Assembly (NCBI GenBank): GCA_002633025.1
Contig: NMRB01000375.1
Coordinates: 178,129 to 242,128 of the forward strand
DNA from: Notospermus geniculatus
Lineage: Eukaryota; Nemertea; Pilidiophora; Heteronemertea; Lineidae
Direction of reading: 5' to 3'
DNA: 64,000 nucleotides
Positions 22,210 through 37,200 of this stretch are shown one piece after another. The notes under the pieces are model-generated. The model had not been told where the DNA came from. It worked only from the letters and a program-made list of their open reading frames with translations, and did not search any database. Position 1 is the stretch's first letter, and each line of letters starts with the position of its first letter. The translations under genes were made by a program, and so were the position numbers.

Positions 22210-25200
22210 GTGAGTTGATTTCCAGTAAGAGGTGATTATATTCCAATAAGTAGTTCCTGGTGATATGATGGAGAGGGTAGTGGGTAGCTGGTATGGTTAT
22301 GCAGCATTTGAATTCCTGTATACCATTACCATCAAGTTAGTGTCTAATTGATAATGGTAGGAAGCAGTTTTTTAGCCTTCATGATACTACCTAATGCACC
22401 AGTAACTGGCATTGGTTTTGGATGGGGGCATCTCATTCATCATGTCCTTATTTGTGTGTCATTTTGTTGTCTTGCAATAAATTCTGGCTCAGTGGGTTGG
22501 ATAATAGCTCACCATGAGCCAACGCCATATTTGGAGAGGTTGCAGGGGGGCTGCAAAACAATATGTTTTTCATGCACAATTCAGGATGGAATTGACAAAG
22601 TAGTGCAGTTAATCCCTCAGAGAGGTCATTCTCCTCCCCAGGAGGAAAGCTATGCTGCCTTGAAACCATGCAGTCGAGGTGCAAGTGAGGGGGTCTACTT
22701 GGGTCCATTAACCATTGAGCTTCCAGATAGATGCACCTGAGAGTTTTACCTTCTGTTCTTCCCATCATCAATCATGTCAATTATGTTTTTGAACAAGTGT
22801 TGCCAAATCCTGTCACATTATAATGCATTTGTAGGTCACTAACATCCCCCACAACCAAGTTAACATTCCAGAGAAAAGTCATGGACCCCTGTGTGCAAGA
22901 GTACTGCTCTGGCCCTATATTCATAAAATTACAGTCTAAGTGTGACACTTATCCTTTGTTCAACACAAAACATATCACACTTTGACTTATGTTTATGAAT
23001 ATGGACCCTGAAGTGGTAAAATAACAGTGTTTCATGTCTCTGGCAGTTATCAGTTGATGAATGTTGAAAGCTATTCATTTGATACCATTAAGTAGTATTA
23101 GACCTAAGAGTAAAAAGATAAATTGACATCAATGTATTTCTGCTGAGTAAGCCTTACAGTATGTCATGGATGGTGTTCCATAATGAGACCTTTTCATCCA
23201 AATATCATATTCATAGACTAATCTATGTCGATCATGTCGATTGCACATGTAAAACTGCCGTTGATGCTGTGTACTTGTCCTGTTTATACAAGCTGAGGAC
23301 TTATTTTCTGTAATAGTATATCACGATAAACAGCCAATATAGGTGAACACAAATCATTTTGGCTGACACGTCCTCCATGGAATATCCTTTGCTGAGGAAA
23401 ATGATTTGGAATATGCCCAACAATCTCCAGGTTTGTTTGACAGAGGCTGTGCAGACTAGCTTGGGAATCTTACCAGAAGTCCTGAATCTTACCATGAGCC
23501 CTAATGGCCTAGTGGTTATCACATCCACTTAGCAAGCAGCAGGTCCTAGGTTTGAATCCCTGGCACTATGGGATTCAGGGTTTCCACCAGAAAAAATATT
23601 TAGGGGGGGGGGGCAAAATGTTAATTCTGGTGTAATATCTCAGAGTGTTGCACGTTTTCAATGTTAAATCTGGTGTAACATCTCTGATTACCGGTAGATC
23701 ATGAAAGAGGGGGCTTCTGCCCCCTTGCCCCCTCTGGCGGAAACCCTGGGATTCATCATTCCTAGCTCTTCAGTCCAATGCATGGGCCAGTAAGGCATGG
23801 TGCCTTGTACCTTGTGCCTTTGCAATGGCAAGTAAAAGACTCACAATCCAAGAGAGGAACATGGGCTGCAGGAATGGCCTCTTCCATACTTATCAGAGCC
23901 AAAAATGCTAGCCTATGGCTTTGTCCCTGCTGAAAAAATCTAATACAGTACAGTACAAATCCTACCTCCTACCATCTGTTGATTCAGGTATTTTGATTTT
24001 GAATCACCTCCCCCCTTGTGTTTGCCAAACATCTCTTTCATCTACACGAAGACTCTTGCCTTTCACTTCAATTGCTTTTACATGAAATGAAGCGAAAATG
24101 TCAACATGACCCTGATCAATATTCAACGCGGATGCTGAGACCAGCTTCAAGGTGCTGCCATCTATTAAAAGTTCTGATCCTCATGACATCTTGGCAATTC
24201 ACACAACCTTGATAATGGCTTGAGACTCACAACTGGAGTTCCTGGTGTATTTCGAGCCTGAAAGCTGTTAGAATTCTTCACATCATCATACTCGTCTTTT
24301 CATATTGTGTTGAGTTTTTGCCAAGAAGAAAAAAACAATTGATAATCTTTTAAAACAGTTGCCATGGGGTGACACTGAAGGCAAGTGGAATTGCCCATTG
24401 GCTTTTCTACAACATTGTTCTAAAAAGCTTACTTCTGTAGACTCGGCTTTTGTGGTTTCTTTGAAAGCGATAGCTGTGCTGCAACTTTTTAGTCAAAGAT
24501 GATTGAATGGATGCTGTCATTTCATCGATTTAGCCCATCCTAATCTAAGGCAGTCGTTATGACCCGCTATCACAATTGATTGTGATTAGCGTGGTCGCAC
24601 ATAACGACATGGTAATGAGGCATGTGTAACGCTGGCCTTTTACCGGCTAAATGATATTTGCATATTCATGCTGCTATGCATCCTGCATAAACTAGTATGA
24701 AGATGGTTTGATGAGGTAAAACTACTGAATCACGAGCTGACAGCAGAAGCAGCTCTACAGACAACATTGAGAATATGAGATACAGCAGAAGGAAACCAGA
24801 GTGCCTGGAGAAAACCTGTGCTGTCAAAGAGAGTCCAGTGCCCTCTCTATCAAACAATGGAAAGCGAGTCCGACCAGGGATTGAACCCCGAAACCTCAGA
24901 GGTGACTCCTGGTGTCAATGTTTCCCGGCACTGCACCATTCTGACATCAGCAGGTTTGATGACAGGTTTGTGCAGATTTTGAAAGAAGATGAAATCGAGG
25001 GAAGAAAACTTCACAATTCTTCTCTGATTGTTTACAGGATGGTTCTATTGATCATTTCCATGAGTCGTCGGCGTGATTGTCGATGCTGACACCTATGAGT
25101 CACCCACTCCATCACATGAAGAATTTGCCCTACCACGAATAAAACCCATTCTTGGACAGCTGCCTAAAAGCGCTGCTCCAAGTGAAAGTTTTCCATTGCG

Positions 25201-28200
25201 AAATGGCTCTCAATGGGCAATTCACTTCCTTATGGGGTCATGCCTTCAGGCGCAGATCCAGAGGGGGGCACACCGGGTGCTCGCCTCCCCTTTTAGCCAA
25301 AAATTCTATAAAGTCGATTGTGAAATTCTGGAATTTGGCAAAAATTTCAATGTTCCTAGCACAGGGCGCCCCCTCTTTTCGTCCCAAATCCTGGATCCAC
25401 TCCAGGCCTTGACTATAGTGACATAGATGACTGCCCGTAGATTTATGGCTGTGTAGCCCATAGAGAGCCAACTTATTCTCACGGGCATGTAGAGAGGAGT
25501 GCATTTTGGGAGAATGACTTTTATGTCAGGGCAAATCACAGCAAAAATGTTATAATCGATTTAAACTTGAATGCTAATGCTAATAGCCACACTCCATTAG
25601 ATAGCCTATATCATGTGTAATAACATCAAGGATGGAAGTTGTTGACGACAACAAGTATTGACCCAACACTTTTTGTTGACAACTGGTGCCATGCAATAGC
25701 TAACCCGTCTGTTCAAACTTGGAGGCAGGAATTTCATGCTGCTTTGCAAAATTGACTTTCAGTTTGCCTTGCTGCAAACATGAAAACTCGTTCATTATGA
25801 ATATCCCCCTAATAGCTCTTCTTTTCACGAAAAATTGGAAATTACAAGAGCTGTTTTGATTCCTTGCCTAATTGAGTCCAAGATATTGGCGCATTAGTGC
25901 CGGGTATATTCGAGGAGAGGCAAACAAATGAAACAGCGCACCCGTCTCGTCACCGATATTGATTTTGCTAGTGGTGGATGAGAGTTGGAGCTACGCAAGC
26001 AGTCGCGTGTATGTTGTGAGGCCGTGTACATTGTCATTGGAGTGCTCTCTGCCCATAGCTATGACAGACTAAGGATACCGAGATGGGTGAGTAGGCCTGG
26101 CTGAAGGGTTGCAAATGTCTTCCACAGCATGTCTGTTTCGTCGTACCCTATCGTCAAAACATTACGTCCACTTTCTATTTTTGCCGTGTCATTTCTGTTT
26201 CAATATTCTGGTGTCGATTTCATATCCTTACCGGCAATATTTGTCACGATATTTTTTCCAATCCTGGTGTCAATGTCTCCTATTTCCATCAGGTCTTGTG
26301 GAGTCAGTTTGTCAAGATGCAACCATGTCAATTTCTTCTCTGGATTCATTGCGTGTATATCTTCAAACAGAATGATGTCATACATTTAATAATTAATTGA
26401 GACGGTTGATGCAGTGGTCTGAGGAGCCCGGCTGTCAATAATACATTTTGACATTTTGATGCACTGCTTTGAATGTTGGCAGGCCTGACATGCTACAGAT
26501 TCTTTCATCAGTATCTACGGTGAATTGTCCTGTTGAGCGGTCTGGATCTCTGCCATTTTACTGCATCATAATTATTATCATCTTGGGAATCTTGAATTAT
26601 CTCTGATTGCACTGCATCTGAATTAACCAGGCAGATGGACCATGTGCATGTAATAAACTGTCAATATGCATCTCAGGTCCATCTACATCCAGTCTATAAT
26701 ATGCAGCAGTAGATTTTCTGAAATGGACATGGTCTGTCACTGCGGCCTCCTGCTGATGACAATGGTTCAGTGACAGGTCATTACAAAAGGCTTACTCATG
26801 GCTGACGCATGCACCACCTGACATGAGAGGATCAGTCCCATATTGACGGTTGATTGACTTATTACATAAGAGTATGGTAATGATTACTATCATATTTTCA
26901 ATTGGCATGAATGACATTATGAAAAATTAGTCTCTAAATTATCTGATAAAATTGATGCGATGTAAGCATCATGTAATTAACAATAGTGATCTAGCTTATT
27001 CTTCCTCCTTTGATGTTACCACAGAAACTCAAGATTTGGTCAGTCTTGTCAATTTCAAGAAAACCAACTGTGATAATAATGCCAGTCTTGTCAATTTCAA
27101 AAAAACCAACTGTGATAATAATGCCAGTCTTGTCAATTTCAAGAAAATCAACTGTGATAATAATGCCAGTCTTGTCAATTTCAAGAAAATCAACTGTGAT
27201 AATAATGCCAGTCTTGTCAATTTCAAGAAAATCAACTGTGATAATAATGCCAGTCTTGTCAATTTCAAGAAAATCAACTGTGATAATAATGCCAGTCTTG
27301 TCAATTTCAAGAAAACCAACTATGATAATAATGCCAGTCTTGTCAATTTCAAGGAAACCAACTCTGATAATAATGCCAGTCTTGTCAATTTCAAGAAAAC
27401 CAACTCTGATAATAATGCCAGTCTTGTCAATTTCAAGAAAACCAACTGTGAGTGTTGATTTCAAGACATGCAAGAAGAATGGACACCAAGTTGATTTCAA
27501 GAAATCAGACTTCCAAGCTGCTTTTTTCTGGCTATTTGGGCACCTGGACTCTCTGCCAAAACTGTGATACTGGGCTTGTCGATTTCAAGAATAGGAAGTA
27601 CCAAGAAGAAGATCATGGCAATTTTCTGAATTTCCGAGAATACGGACACACTACTGTGATGCCAGTCTTTTCAGTTTTGAGAATGCAGACTGCTACATCA
27701 TTGCCAGTTTTGTCGATTTCAAGAACACTGCATGTACACTGCCAAGATGATGAAAATTCAACATATTGGAAAAGGGGGACTGCTTGGATGGTGTGAGTCA
27801 GGTCGATTTCAAGAAGAGTAGACTGCCAAGATGATGTCTGTTTGAACAATCTCAAGAATAGAATATCAACTCTCCAAACTGCAAAATGTTTCAAATATTT
27901 TGTGATGAATTTTTAAAGTTCTTGGAAGACAGGAGCATGCCAGCAAGAGAATTGACCCCATACTGTATTGTTGTCTCATGCAGGGCGGAGTCACCGTGTG
28001 GGAGAGTCGCTTGATTTTCACATCTTGCCCTCACAATGGTTCCACTCACTCCAACCCTCATACTGCAACACTACAGAGGTTCTTCATGTGACGTCACATT
28101 TCCATGACGGCATGATGCCGCCATATTGGCCGTCAAAATGTCAAGCAACATAACGGCATGAACACAGCGTCAACACGGAGATCGTGACATCAAAATGTCA

Positions 28201-31200
28201 TGACGTGACAGTTTTGATGTCGTTGCCGGCCATTTGACGGCCAACATGGCCGATTCTTGTGATGTCAGTGAAAAACTCTATAGGCCTTGAAATGTCAAGA
28301 TGGATTTCCAAAGCAGGACATAATGCCACAGGAGATTAAAGCTCTCTCCACTTGTACTGACTCAATGACAAGGCCTTGCATCTTTAGTCAAGTGATCAAT
28401 ATATAAGGAGCAGAATCCCATTCGTGTGGCTGCATCTTCTGATCAAGCAGGTGATTGATTGATTGGGTTCACCATAGAAACTAATCATCTCAAATTACGT
28501 CATGGTTCCACGAGTGTCTTAACATCCCCAGCCTCGGTTGTCATCCGCCCTGAAGTATGCGAGTCAGTTGCCAAGGAAAATGCACCGTTTTTCTTCTGTT
28601 TCATGCAGGGGCACTCTTGGGATAATTTTCATCAGCTAAAAGGCATTACATTGATTGGATATTCTAAACCTTGGTGATGTTAATGAATCATCCAGGTTGT
28701 AAATGTTGCAAGCCCCCTGTTTTGGTTAGTTGGTGAAGTCGGTGAAGATTCCATGATCATGTTTGGCACTCTCACTTCCATAACAAATTTTGTCGAAATT
28801 GGAAATTGGTAAAACAGGTTGAAAGGCATTTGAAACCTGTCACATAGGTATTGGAAAGATCTCATAGGATGTGTTGAATCTTCTTACTTCCTGGGCACAT
28901 TTTGTCAAAAACAGAAATACATGTAAAAAAGTTAGGTAGGCATCTGAAACCTGTCACATAAGTATTCATTGGAAAGCTCTCAGTGAGCACTTTCCAATGA
29001 ATACCTATGTGACAGGGTTTCTGTTAGATTACAGGATTTGGTAGGTTTGGTAAGTTCCAATGAAATAGCCACTAGCAGTGAAGGGGTTAACAGTTAAGAT
29101 GTAATGTCAAAAAGTGTTAACATGTTTACAGTGTACATCCCGGTTAATTAGGGAATTAAAGACACTATCAATCTCCAAGCTTATGGATTAAACCAATGAT
29201 AAAATACTACATTACTAGCCAAGCAGCATTAATTGGAACGGGCGTGTGTCATGGCTGTTGAATCTCAAATAGATAAATATCGATCAATTCTCTGTGCAGA
29301 AAGTATAGTACCCACGGCTTTATGATGTATTTCGCTGCAACCAGGAGGGCAGCATCCCCCAACGGGAAAGTACTTCCTTAATGTAGCTATTCCTGTGGAT
29401 TAAGTAATTAACGAGCGGCATGCGAGGAGATCCGGTGCCTGACTTGTTTACTTGACATGCTGTGCAGTTTCCTCATTGTTCATCGACTGCTGTTTGAATT
29501 GTGACCGTGGAAGCTTTCAGATGAATGAACAGCATGAAAAAAACCCATTATTCTCTTCACAACATGTGATCTTAGATCACGCAGAAGATCATGCAATCAG
29601 TGTTAGTGAGTGATTTGCATGAGTGACAGTTCAGCAACACTTTTTATGATGTTTTTTTTCACAACATGTGATCTGAGAATAAAAGTCTTTGATACTTGTG
29701 AAGTTTTCTTCACAACATGTGAGCTGAGATCATGCAATCAGTGATAGTGAGTGATTTGCATGAGTGAAAGACCAGCAAACACTTTTATGATGTTTCTTTA
29801 CATCATGTGATCTGAGTCCTGGAAGTTGACTTCTTGATATTTACCACCTTGTGTGTCAGTTGTTGTGCTTTCTTCTTTGGATGTGATCTGAGTTCACGCA
29901 GTCTGTGATCATGAGAGATTTGAATGAGTGAACATTCAGAAACACTTTTATGATGTTTCTTCACAGCATATGAACTGAGTTCACGCAATCTGTGATTGTG
30001 AGTGATTTGCATGAGTGCAAGTCCAGCAACACTTTTTCATGATGTTTTCTTCACAGGACACAGCATGTGAGCTGAGATCCAGTCAGTGGGTGTGAGCGAT
30101 TTGAATGAATGTAGGGTCAGCAACACTTTTAAGATGTTTCTTCACAGCATGTGGTCAGTGAGAGTGATTTGCATGAGTGAATGGTCAGCAACACTTTTTG
30201 ACGTCATCGTAAATAGATAAGGTATATCTATTTTTGACGTCATGTAATGCTAATTGGTTTCTACAAAAAAAATAGAGATGGTATTGGTAGGCTGTACTCT
30301 TCACATTCTCCTTAGGAGCTTTCAGCTGCAATTAGAATTTTTTAAAATATTGTGGAAAAGTAAAAAACAGCCTAAAGGCAAGCAGTAGCTAAAGCATCAG
30401 TTTTATTCATCCCACACGCTGTTCAAAAAGTAAGGAGGGATCTTGGCATAAAACCAGGAAAGTATTGACTTGCATTCCATGCTGCATAGACCAGTTGAGC
30501 CAACCGAACCCAGTAATTGTCAGTCTAAGGGGGGTGCTCCTCATCATTCCTGAGTGTTATCATGTATTGATTTTTGCATCATTTTCATAGGCGAACCATT
30601 ATTGATAAAATTCTGCACAAAAGGTTCTATTTGGTTGTGTTGATCGTTGGGGTGCCATTCGAAAAGAAGAGAACCTTGTGTTTTGTATTGTGACAACGAT
30701 AGGCTATCATTGTACAACGCCGTCATGAATATAGGCCTAACATGGAAATTGCATCAGCAGCTTAAGCCGAGTTCAACTTTTTGTGACATTTGATGGAATG
30801 TCAACAGGGCAAAACAAACTGTTCAAAACAGCATCAATAAACTTGGACCAAAAAATATGGATGTTTTTGTCCAATCACATGACATGAAAACTTTGCTTCA
30901 TTCAGCGGTCTGAAATGATATGCAACCATAAAGATATTGGGTCATATGAATAAAGACTAGCAAATGCTTTTACTTGGATTTTGCAGTACAAATGCACTAG
31001 GCTACGCTGTACAAATCTGCAGTAAAAACATTTGCTAGGTTTTATTCATATCACCCATTGATATCTTTATGATATCATGCTGTGACCTTGACTTTTACTA
31101 CAGCTGTGACCTTGACTGGACACAATATCAATTTCCTTCATACCAACGACCTTGACTTCACATAGGATCAATGACCACGGCTCTATTTGCAGTTATAGGC

Positions 31201-34200
31201 TATTGTTTAGCTGACAGACGTCATGCACACTTGTATAGGTGTGGTACACAATCGGATAAATGTCTTTCTCAAACAGAAGCCCTTTACCAACGATACTATT
31301 TCATTTATCACATGACCTTGAATCATCATAAGGGTAAACAGCTACAGTCGTTTATGGAAGATCTTATATTTGGTCAGTATTCTCTGTTTGCATGCGTATC
31401 ATCCATAACCATCAACAATACACCACAATAACATTGCGCTGATAACGACTGGTGACTGGAATGAAAGCTGATTGTGGTCCAGGACATATCCATCCATCAG
31501 TTAGATACGATTGCCACAGTCGTGATGGCGGCCAAGTTGCCGCTCCTTCAGCAATATCAACAATTTGGCACTATCTAGTATCTCATGTATTGGAGTTGTT
31601 GTGTGTGCTTGGAAATACTAACTCTCTGATTGCCTATGTGCATTTCCTAAAAGTCAATACAAAGCAGTTGGTGAGTATGACGTTTGGAATCTCCGTGGAC
31701 CAGAGTAGAAATAACTTCTTGAAAATTGAAAAAAGCTTAGTTCTGGCTGCTTCTTGGCTTCAAAGGTTGTCCCCTTCGTTCCATCCTCCCACAGCAGGGG
31801 TTCCTCTTCATCCACTCACAAGAGTGTATGAAGAGGAGTGAGACCAAAGCCGTGCTCTGGGAGGATGCTTTTGTTCCTTGCAGGGTCATTTTATGGCGTA
31901 CCACCAGAAGTCTGTTTTTCCAGAGATCTATCATTGGAGTGTAGGCCTAGTATATTTCTGATAGCATTTAAATTTCTAGATTGGTGGGTGAAGCGAAGGT
32001 TGTCATTTGGAAAAAAAGTGTATTTTGTTGCTATGTTGTTCCGCCTCAGGACCATATACATGTATATATAGTGATATCGTTTTGAACAGGATGTTCGGCC
32101 CGTTGACATGCCATTAAATCCCAGAAAAAAGATAAACTCTGCTTTAGCTGTTGATGCAGTTTCCATGGTTACTGCTATAAAGTTTCCATTTGGGAAATGA
32201 TGAGGAAGACGTGTGCTCTCACTATATCATAATCATCTGTAGTTTGTGGCTGTGATAATCCTCCGTGGACCCTAATCCATTAAAAGTTGGAGGCCGTGCG
32301 GGCGGCTTGTGTATATTTGGAGAATATAATGGAGATAGGGGAGAAATTAATGGAAATGCATCAAACCATGATCAAAATAATCAAATTCTCCACCTCAGTG
32401 GTTGGAGATGATGTTGATGGGTATGGTGTAATGAGAGTCGGTGGTATTCCCAAACCCCACTTTGGTGCTGTCAGAATGCTGCCGTGGATTATCTCAGCGC
32501 TGTTGATGGTGGGTTTCATCCCCAGTGTATAGTTTCTGTTTGTGGGTGAAAATGGGATGACTTCTCTAATTGGTGCTCCATTAGGGTCATACAGGGCGTC
32601 CCAAAAAAGTGTCCCTGATGGATCATAAATTCCGGTGGTAACATCACACAACCTCATCCACAGAAATTATGGAGGGACACTTGTGGGGTGGGGTGGGGGG
32701 AGCATCCTGAGGGTGTCCACAAAAAGTGTCCCTGTAGTTGCCCATAATATAAATTGCAAATATGTTGGTTGAAAGGCGTGCCACGCCAGTAGAATTGCCT
32801 GAGGCAGTGATAATGAACTGCAGCCTTATGCTCCCCTCAGGAGTTATCTCCTGCCATTGCCTTCGAGAAATATATGCAGCCCTTTCAGTTGTTACTGTGG
32901 CCTGGATACTGTGATAGAATATACATAAGACCTGTCACCATTATATTATTATGTTGACGTGTCCAAAATGCTCTGGGGCAGACCACAGTATTAGGAAGAA
33001 TCATGTGATATTTCACTCAGGCCAAATATAAAGATAGCTGTGGTTCCGAAAACCTAGCAAACCTATTTTTTGCAAAAATCGAAAGATCACCATACAGTTT
33101 CTTTGCATCTGTTCAAAATCTTCTAAAATCTTTACTTCCAACCGTGAAAAATAATCACAAAAGGAACTAAAAAAGCTACTAGATTCAAAAAATTCTGTAA
33201 CCAAACTACGCCACGAGGGAGTATACGTTACGGGAACCAAACCTTTTTTTTTTATTTGGCCTCATGTTGTGGAAGAGTGAACGTTTATCGCACACCAGAG
33301 AACTAACGTCAGATGGTTGTACACTGGTCAGCCCAAGAATTCAATTAGCTGATAATGTTGGTCTGAGCTGATAATGTAATGTTGCCTCGCGGTGGAAATT
33401 AAGATATCACGGGGCGTGTGCATTTTACTGAATGTCAATAGATTGTCATGTTTGGCGTATGTTTCTGATGGATTGTTGACATTGATTAACGGCATTGTAA
33501 TTTTAAAAATATTGAATTTTTATTAGCTCTATAGACAATGGACAAAGGGATTGTTCATTTTCATCTTTGAGTTGTGATCCTTGAGAAAATGGAGAAAGCT
33601 ATGAAGCTGCAAATTGCAGCGATTATTCTGTACGGCACAAGAAATAATCCTTGCAATTCACAACGTGCATGGCTTTTCTGTTTTCCCAAGGATCATAACT
33701 CAGATTCCTCAAGTGATGAAAATGAACAGTCCCTTTAATGTAGGCCTGCAATAGGAGGAAACAGGAGTTCCCGAAGAAAACTTGCTCTGATGAAGGGAAC
33801 CACCCTCTCTATCTCAAAAAGCGAGTCTGACTGAGGATCAAGCCTGAACCTCAAAGAAGAGATGACAGGTGCCGATGTTGCCACTATGCCACTCTGACAT
33901 TCCAGTTGTGGAATTGTGATATAGAGGGAGCACCGAGTCGATACCGCTGCTACATGTAAATGTGTGAATGGGTTTAAATTGCTGTGTACTTTTACTGATT
34001 CTTTTCCTAGTGTTGGCAATTAATGTTGGGTTCGCCCAACTTTAGTGATACCAGAATAAACATGGTTTAATCATTAGATACCAAATCAATTTTGCATCAA
34101 ATGAAGACTCTCCCTGATTTCATTCTCATCTCCATCAAAGTTTAATGATTTTACTATGATGTACTTGAACCAGCAGTCTGCAGAAGTGTAGTTGGTTACT

Positions 34201-37200
34201 AAATACCGATGATGTCGAGAAGGAAAAACTGTTGCCCCAACGGCACCCTTTTTTGACGACATCACCCAAAAATGTGAATTTTTTTTCAAACTCATGATTG
34301 ATATTCGAAAATGGCTTCAAAGGCAATTATGATTTTGAGATTTATCCGTCCTGAATGGTGACGCCGTGGGTGACTCCTACCTAAAGATTATATTTAGGGC
34401 TGATCAAGTGTCACATTTTGTTAACAAGAGCAAAATACAAAGCACACCCTTTTAAATCAAGGATACACAGATATTCAAACTCACTAAACTTACACCTACA
34501 TTTCAGATATTTGGAAGATGTTATGTTTTAGGGTACTAAGGCAGGAGTAATGGTATTTTTTGGTTCCTGTCTTTTTAACATTCTTTTGGGAAGATTGGAA
34601 ATGATTTCTCACAAAAATTGAAAAAAAGCAACAAATCATCAATAATGTAGCAAAAAATTGCTGGCTCACAATTGGTGGTGCAGACTTATCAAATGTTGTC
34701 AATAATTCACTTCTTTTGTTACCGTACCTGTTGAAAGTGACTGTAGTCATGAATTAACAAACAAGTCAAGGTCGTCTATACTCGAAGTGAACTTTTGAAT
34801 ACATAGCCCTGCCCATTATGAAATGTCATCGTCAACTTTTTTTTCATTGACTGCTCGACTTCTCGTCATTGTTATTCACAATGTTTCATAAGTTTGATGC
34901 CTTGGGGAACGTGTGGGGAATGGATATCATGTTCCTCAACGTGAGAATGTGGCCGATCATTATTTGCTAAGGGCATCAATAATCTCAGTATGAAATAAAA
35001 GTCTATGATTTCATACACAAAGCAACAAAGGAAACCTCACTATGAAACCAGGTAGTTTTTATTTTGAAATTATATTTCAAAAGTAAGAATTACGTGTCGA
35101 AAGCATAATGATAAACTTCAGATGACAAGGGACATATTTTACATGTTGAACGTTGATGTAGCTGAAGTAATTTGAAATGTCTGGCCATAGGGTGTTTGGT
35201 GAAATTAACAAGTGATGTATGTTCTTTTTATGGGGGGAATGCCGCCAGAGGTTCAAAGAATTGTCAGATGACTCTGTAATAATGTTATGCCTGTGATTAA
35301 CTTTGATTGCAGATCACAAGTGTTGGGCAACATTGCTGTTATAAGGTTTAGCTTTGTTTGTTTCCATCACTGTGGTGTGAGCTAGGAAGGATGGGGAGCC
35401 ACTTTGTGTGTCAGTACTGAACTGGAAGGAATAGGTTGTTCATTTCATTGGAGAGTTGTGGTAGTGTTACCCTTATCCATTGGTTTGTAAGAGCTGGGAC
35501 AAAAAGACCTTTGTCAATTTCTTGTGAGAGGTTGTGGAAGGATAGCCCCATCCATCACTTGGTGTGAGCTTCGAATGATAGGAAGGAACTTTGTGTATCA
35601 GCATGAACTGAAAGGATGAGGAATTCCACGTTGTCCATTTCATGGGAGAGTTGGTGGTAGAATAGCTTCGGCCCATTGATTTGTGAGAAAGATCTGTCGA
35701 TTTCTTGTGAGAGCTTGTGAAAGGATTGCACCGTCCATCACCTTGAAGGTGGATGCTGAATTCAAACAGGATCTACAGTTACCCATGAGGGCCATACACT
35801 TGAGTGCCAGTTGTTTATCTGCCTCGAAATCTGTGGCAGACGGCACGTTTTGTTGAATGACAAGATTTACGTGTTTGATGGTCAACACCAAACACAGAAG
35901 AAGAAGTTTATCACTCCAAAAAGAACCAATGGAAAATCACACCAGTCCCATTTAATTTCTTGTGAGCTCTAATGGAATGAACGAGGATTTTTCATTGGGT
36001 TGGGTATTGTTGTCCATCTTCTGCATGTGATTTTCAGTCACGTAGTTTCTGAAACGATGCCTGCAAGACCGTGAACTGGGATTATTCTGTCGTGAAGCGT
36101 GCCATATTACCTGCAACTCAGATTTTACCCACCACTGAGGTAAACAAAGGGGAAACCTGATGATGGAGACAAGGTATTGATTGTATGTTACAGAATGATG
36201 TCGTGATGTCCCCAAGTATACTGACCTCCCTCACGGTTTCATTTCTCAGGATCGATCTTGTTCAGTGAACGATTCTCTCTTATTCTAAGGATGGTGATTT
36301 CTATAGGAGGCTGACCCAACATCGTCCACGCTATCGACTTCTGCGTCAGATTCCTCGCTACATTCATCAGCACCGCATCATCGCTTTTGCCTTCTCGACC
36401 GTTTGGAGTAAACACTTGGCAATCACTCATAGCAACTGTCTTTATACAGCAGACCTCTGTGTTTGGGGAAAAGCAATAAAGCTGTACTGTTGGCAAAGTC
36501 GTAACCCATTCGCTCTCCTCTAGAGAAGCCATGCTATCAGAATGTTACTGTGATAATTAGCAACATCTTCTTGCATATAATAAGGATTTTGGCATCGGTG
36601 CCTAAAACAACCTCTCTGAGGTTGTGCAGGTGGGGATCGCTACAGTTACATTGGTGTACTTCTTTCTGATACCTGCAGTCAGCTCGCGATATGAATCGAA
36701 TCACATGATTACAGTGAGTTGTTTGTGGAATTCCATCGCTGAGAGTGATCCACTAACATTAATGGAGTTTGGAAAGAGAAAGCAAGGAGTTGAAAGACGC
36801 ATTGATATACAATTTGATTTGAAGAAGTTGTGGTTGCATTCTATTTTAAACTCTACCAACTCTGGAGTTTCTATTTGGATCACTTGTTGATTTACTGGAA
36901 ATCCTGGTTTGTGGAATTTACTTAGTTGAAAACATCCGTGTTGTGAACCGAAGTTGGTGGTGGAACATCTGTCAGCTCATCGGTGATGTGTGGTCTAGAG
37001 ATTATTTTGGAGGATTCAACATTCACTGTATTGTTCGTTTGGCATTTCCCCCACAACAGTAAAACTTGCAACCAACTGCAAGTAACGTGGAACTTGGAAC
37101 CAGCGTCAAGTAACATGGAACTTGGAACTAACGTCAAGTAACTGCAACTTGGAACCAGCGTCAAGTAACATGGAACTTGGAACTAACGTCAAGTAACTGC

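Noticed and set aside
27039-27450. Possible CRISPR-like array
   Set aside because: Units are contiguous with no spacers, and the DNA is eukaryotic.
26952-27567. Long frames (96-185 codons) on both strands
   Set aside because: Produced by the 42-bp minisatellite, whose length is a multiple of three. No start context, splice sites or domain.
32287-32657. Overlapping frames on both strands (81 and 98 codons)
   Set aside because: No domain, no splice context; the region includes a GGCGTCCCAAAAAAGTGTCCC repeat-like end.
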